Shown piece by piece: positions 61,621 through 64,000 of a stretch of DNA of 64,000 bases; the first letter of the stretch is position 1, and each line of letters opens with the position of its first letter. A program made the position numbers and the translations under genes. This DNA comes from Kribbella sp. NBC_00382 (GTDB lineage Bacteria; Actinomycetota; Actinomycetes; Propionibacteriales; Kribbellaceae), in NCBI RefSeq assembly GCF_036067295.1, contig NZ_CP107954.1, positions 6,944,001-7,008,000 on the forward strand, written 5' to 3'. A model generated the notes under the pieces. That model ran no database searches and was not told the DNA's origin. It was given only the letters and a program-made list of their open reading frames with translations.

Positions 61621-64000
61621 ATGGTGACGGAGAGTACGGGGTGGGACTTCTTTGTTTCCTACACCCAGGCGGATCGCGTGTGGGCAGAGTGGATAGCTTG
61701 GGTCCTCGAAGAGAACAGCTACAGCGTCCTGGTCCAGGCATGGGATTTTGTGCCGGGCAGCAACTGGACTCAGAGCATGGTTAAGGGTGTAGCTGAGGCG
61801 GAGCTAACGATCGCTGTCTTGTCTGAGGCGTATCTGGGTTCGGTGTACGGCAGGGATGAGTGGCTGGCAGCTTGGGCGCAGCAACCGGTCAGTGAACAGC
61901 GCAAGTTGCTGCCTGTCCGGGTCAGCGACTGCGATCTGCCGGGTCTGCTCGGCAACGTCACCGGGTTCGATCTGTTCGGCCTGGACGAAGCGAAAGCCAG
62001 GGCTCGTCTCCTTGAGATGACTGCCGCGGCCACCGAGGGAAAACGAAAGCCTACCGGGCGTCCGCGTTTTCCCGATCAGGGCCGGGCGATGCAGAAGCGG
62101 GCCCGTTTCCCTGGTGATCTGCCGTCAACACTGAAGGTCCCCGCGCGGCACGCGAATTTCACCGGACGGACCGCGCTCGCGCGTGATCTCGAGCGGCGGA
62201 TGTTGCTGTGGCTCGACGCGCAGGAAGGGAACAGCGTCAATCCTTCGACCTTGGAGCCCTTCGTGCAACTGGCGTCGACGAAGGATGGTGGCGAATACAG
62301 CGAGCGCCAAGTTCGGCTCGCAGCAGAATACTTGTACGAGAACCGGTTGATCGACGCTATCAGGGTCGATCAAGAGCATAACGGCTGGATCAGGCCGACC
62401 CTTACGGCCTCGGGAAAAACGTGCGTTACGGACTTCGGCGCGGATGTCGCTGAGTATTTGATTCGGGGACAGGCTCGTCCCGTCGAGACGAATCTGCCAT
62501 CTGCTTCCCATAGCTCAGTCGGCGACAGTCAGGTCAACCTGTCCATAGCTTCGGACACGGCGAAGTTCCGCGAGGTCGGACGTCTGCGAGAGCAGGCCGG
62601 CGACCTCCACGACGCGCAGGTCTACTACCAGCGAGCAGCCGACTCCGGAGACACCGCAGCACTCCGCGACCTCGCACGATTGCGAGAGCAAGCCGGCGAC
62701 TCTGTTAGCGCACAGACCTACTACCAGCAGGCTGTCGATGCCGGAGACACCGCAGCACTCCGCGACCTCGCACCTTCATCGAGAAGACCCAGCGGCGCGG
62801 ACGAGCTCGCTGAGACGGCATCGGACGACATCGTCTCGTCGTCCCGCCCATCACTCCTGCCCGGCGCGATGGCGGACACGGTTCCAGAACCAGGCGATGG
62901 GCGGGTCAAGGGAGCAGACAAGCTCGGTGCGGCGTCCGACGTTGAGATGCTCGTGTCGGTATTGCTTGCGCGCGACACACCGCTACCACTGGCCGTTGGT
63001 CTGTTCGGTGACTGGGGCAGCGGCAAGAGCTTCTTTATGGCACTCATGCAAGAACGGATCGACGAGCTAGCCTCGCTCGCTAAGGCAGGCCGACCAGATG
63101 CCTGGCCGTATTGCAAGGAAGTCCGTCAGGTGCGCTTCAATGCCTGGCACTATGTTGACACAGACTTGTGGGCAAGCCTAGCAGCGACGCTATTCGACGA
63201 ACTGGCCCGCGCAGGAAGACCCGATGAGACCACTGCCAAATTGAACGATCTCGATCAGGCGCGAGAGAAGGTCGCACGGACTAGGTCCGAACGGCAGCGA
63301 TTAGAACGTGAGGTTAGCGATCTCGAGATCAGTGTCAATCGTCCGATCGCCGCCACACGAGCTGCGCTCACCGTCGCGTTACGCGCGGTCAGGAGTGAAG
63401 GAAAGATCCCTGGGAAGCTACGCGACGTAGCCGAGCATGGCGCCGAGGTCGCCGACGACCCGACAATGCAGCTCGCAGATACTCTCGGCGCGGTTGACCA
63501 GGCAGTTGGAAAGGCGCAGGTCGCCTGGCGCCTATTCAAGGAAGAAGTGCTTTATCAAAATCGGCGTGCAACCCTCGCCACTTTCGTTGTGTTAGCTGTC
63601 CTCGCAGTTGCGGGAGCGAAGTTTATTCAATGGCCGCCTGTAGTCACGGTACTAGCATTTGTAAGTGCTGTCATAGTGGGCTTAACGCCAGCCTTGAGCG
63701 CGACTGTGCGCGTACTGTACTGGGCGCGTGAAGCAAGAAAAACGCGCCAACTACCGCTGATCCAGAAGCGGGCCGAGCTGGCTGATGCGCAGGCGGCGGA
63801 GAAGGCAGCGAAGCATGAAGCGTCACTGGGAGAGCAAGAGCTCGCAGACGCGCGCAACAAAGGGCATCAACTACAGAAACTCGTGCGTGAGCGTGCTGCC
63901 AGTTCAGATTATCGTGACAGGTTAGGTGTGATGTCGAGGGTGCGCCGCGACTTCGAGGACCTAGTCAGCCTGATGCCCAGCGCCAGGCCTCGCGGGCAAC
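61621..64000 (+). CDS. TIR-repeat-KAP ATPase fusion, 3' part outside the window
   Basis: 793 codons are visible from the ATG at 61621. Residues 5-135 are a TIR domain: WDFFVSYTQADRVWAEWIAW, VLVQAWDFVPGSNW, TIAVLSEAYLGSVYGRDEW. Residues ~190-285 form a charged alpha/beta or winged-helix linker (QVRLAAEYLYENRLIDAIRV). Residues 321-384 are two 32-residue TPR/Sel1-like repeats. From ~440 a KAP-family P-loop ATPase starts: Walker A AVGLFGDWGSGKSFF (463-470), QVRFNAWHYVDTDLWASL, a coiled coil near 540-570, and two membrane helices near 650-695 inserted in the ATPase domain, as is typical of KAP proteins. Walker B and the end lie beyond 64000. Five TTA codons occur after 63300. A TIR effector tied to a membrane-anchored ATPase suggests NAD+ depletion in response to infection (inference). 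Confidence 0.85.
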   Translation, partial: MVTESTGWDFFVSYTQADRVWAEWIAWVLEENSYSVLVQAWDFVPGSNWTQSMVKGVAEAELTIAVLSEAYLGSVYGRDEWLAAWAQQPVSEQRKLLPVRVSDCDLPGLLGNVTGFDLFGLDEAKARARLLEMTAAATEGKRKPTGRPRFPDQGRAMQKRARFPGDLPSTLKVPARHANFTGRTALARDLERRMLLWLDAQEGNSVNPSTLEPFVQLASTKDGGEYSERQVRLAAEYLYENRLIDAIRVDQEHNGWIRPTLTASGKTCVTDFGADVAEYLIRGQARPVETNLPSASHSSVGDSQVNLSIASDTAKFREVGRLREQAGDLHDAQVYYQRAADSGDTAALRDLARLREQAGDSVSAQTYYQQAVDAGDTAALRDLAPSSRRPSGADELAETASDDIVSSSRPSLLPGAMADTVPEPGDGRVKGADKLGAASDVEMLVSVLLARDTPLPLAVGLFGDWGSGKSFFMALMQERIDELASLAKAGRPDAWPYCKEVRQVRFNAWHYVDTDLWASLAATLFDELARAGRPDETTAKLNDLDQAREKVARTRSERQRLEREVSDLEISVNRPIAATRAALTVALRAVRSEGKIPGKLRDVAEHGAEVADDPTMQLADTLGAVDQAVGKAQVAWRLFKEEVLYQNRRATLATFVVLAVLAVAGAKFIQWPPVVTVLAFVSAVIVGLTPALSATVRVLYWAREARKTRQLPLIQKRAELADAQAAEKAAKHEASLGEQELADARNKGHQLQKLVRERAASSDYRDRLGVMSRVRRDFEDLVSLMPSARPRGQ
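62581..62772 (+). repeat. 96-bp tandem repeat in the TIR-KAP gene
   Basis: Two adjacent 96-bp units (62581-62676, 62677-62772) encode RLREQAGDxxxAQxYYQxAxDxGDTAALRDLA. The last 30 bp are identical and the rest differs at about one base in four. Repeats with this RLREQAGD...DTAALRDLA pattern occur in variable number in actinobacterial repeat proteins, so this is probably a fast-evolving recognition segment. Confidence 0.85.

Larger units (their letters stand above)
54284..64000. mobile_element. tRNA-Leu-anchored accessory island, right end outside the window
   Basis: The boundary is the tRNA 3' end at 54284-54302. Inside are a damaged integrase, long gene-poor stretches, and three large defence-like genes with mixed strand and codon use. 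No genes for conjugation, replication or phage structure are visible. The element may be an old, partly decayed island or the first part of a larger one. Confidence 0.55.

Noticed and set aside
61445-61627. 60-codon plus-strand frame ending inside the TIR-KAP start
   Set aside because: No ribosome-binding site, no family resemblance and Arg/Ser-rich composition typical of non-coding high-GC DNA. The overlap with the next ATG is suggestive but not enough.
54284-64000. Second att copy (TTCAAGTCCCCCCTCGGACA) inside the island
   Set aside because: Searched by eye on both strands and not found; the other end must be outside the window or diverged.
1-64000. CRISPR array, rRNA genes, riboswitches, insertion sequences
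   Set aside because: No regularly spaced repeats, no rRNA-like sequence, no recognisable riboswitch core and no transposase were found.

Overview
The window is 64 kb of very GC-rich actinobacterial chromosome. A mycothiol-synthesis gene (mshC), an RNase J, DUF3090 and DUF5703 genes, an SCO1664-family gene and an F420-dependent oxidoreductase point to the order Propionibacteriales/Nocardioidales. A Kribbella-like organism is my best guess from gene content and codon style; this is inference. Many genes start directly behind a TANNNT -10 box placed 6-8 nt before the start codon, which suggests that a large part of the transcriptome is leaderless.

Bases 1-7.6 kb hold the end of an M50 site-2 protease, a Tat-type lipoprotein dioxygenase, a RecB-like Fe-S nuclease, RNase J and a MacB-type ABC exporter. 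7.6-16.7 kb is a split glycerol regulon: an IclR regulator and a first glycerol kinase, then two GNAT-like genes, a SnoaL-like gene and an HxlR regulator, then a glpF-glpK-glpD operon read leftward behind a perfect palindrome. 16.9-22 kb holds an ABC-2 exporter with a two-component system, then an ECF sigma factor with its presumed anti-sigma partner. 22.1-25.5 kb is a single large NACHT ATPase. 25.5-33.4 kb is an oligopeptide ABC operon and an extra binding protein.

33.5-50 kb is ordinary core genome: HAD phosphatase, PAC2 protein, L,D-transpeptidase, a secreted protein, SDR and AraC genes. It continues with the mshC / SCO1664-family / DUF3090 / phosphatase / uppP block, whose order recalls the Rv2125-Rv2136c region of M. 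tuberculosis. An NmrA-like reductase and an AraC C-terminal fragment interrupt this block. CorA, an LLM oxidoreductase, an aldo/keto reductase, DUF5703, GNAT, MFS and LysR genes follow. 50.2-52.7 kb is a tightly coupled three-gene cassette (HExxH protein, zinc/TPR protein, small membrane protein) of unknown role. An M20 peptidase closes the core part.

From a tRNA-Leu(GAG) at 54.2 kb to the right edge the window looks like an integrated accessory island. A frameshifted large serine recombinase has its last codons inside the tRNA 3' end. It is followed by gene-poor DNA with an orphan 25-bp hairpin, a NACHT/STAND ATPase, a divergent HNH nuclease, and a gene cut by the window edge that fuses a TIR domain, a linker, two almost identical 32-residue repeats and a KAP-type P-loop ATPase with inserted membrane segments. 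That last gene carries at least five TTA codons. These are the best candidates in the window for an undescribed anti-phage system.
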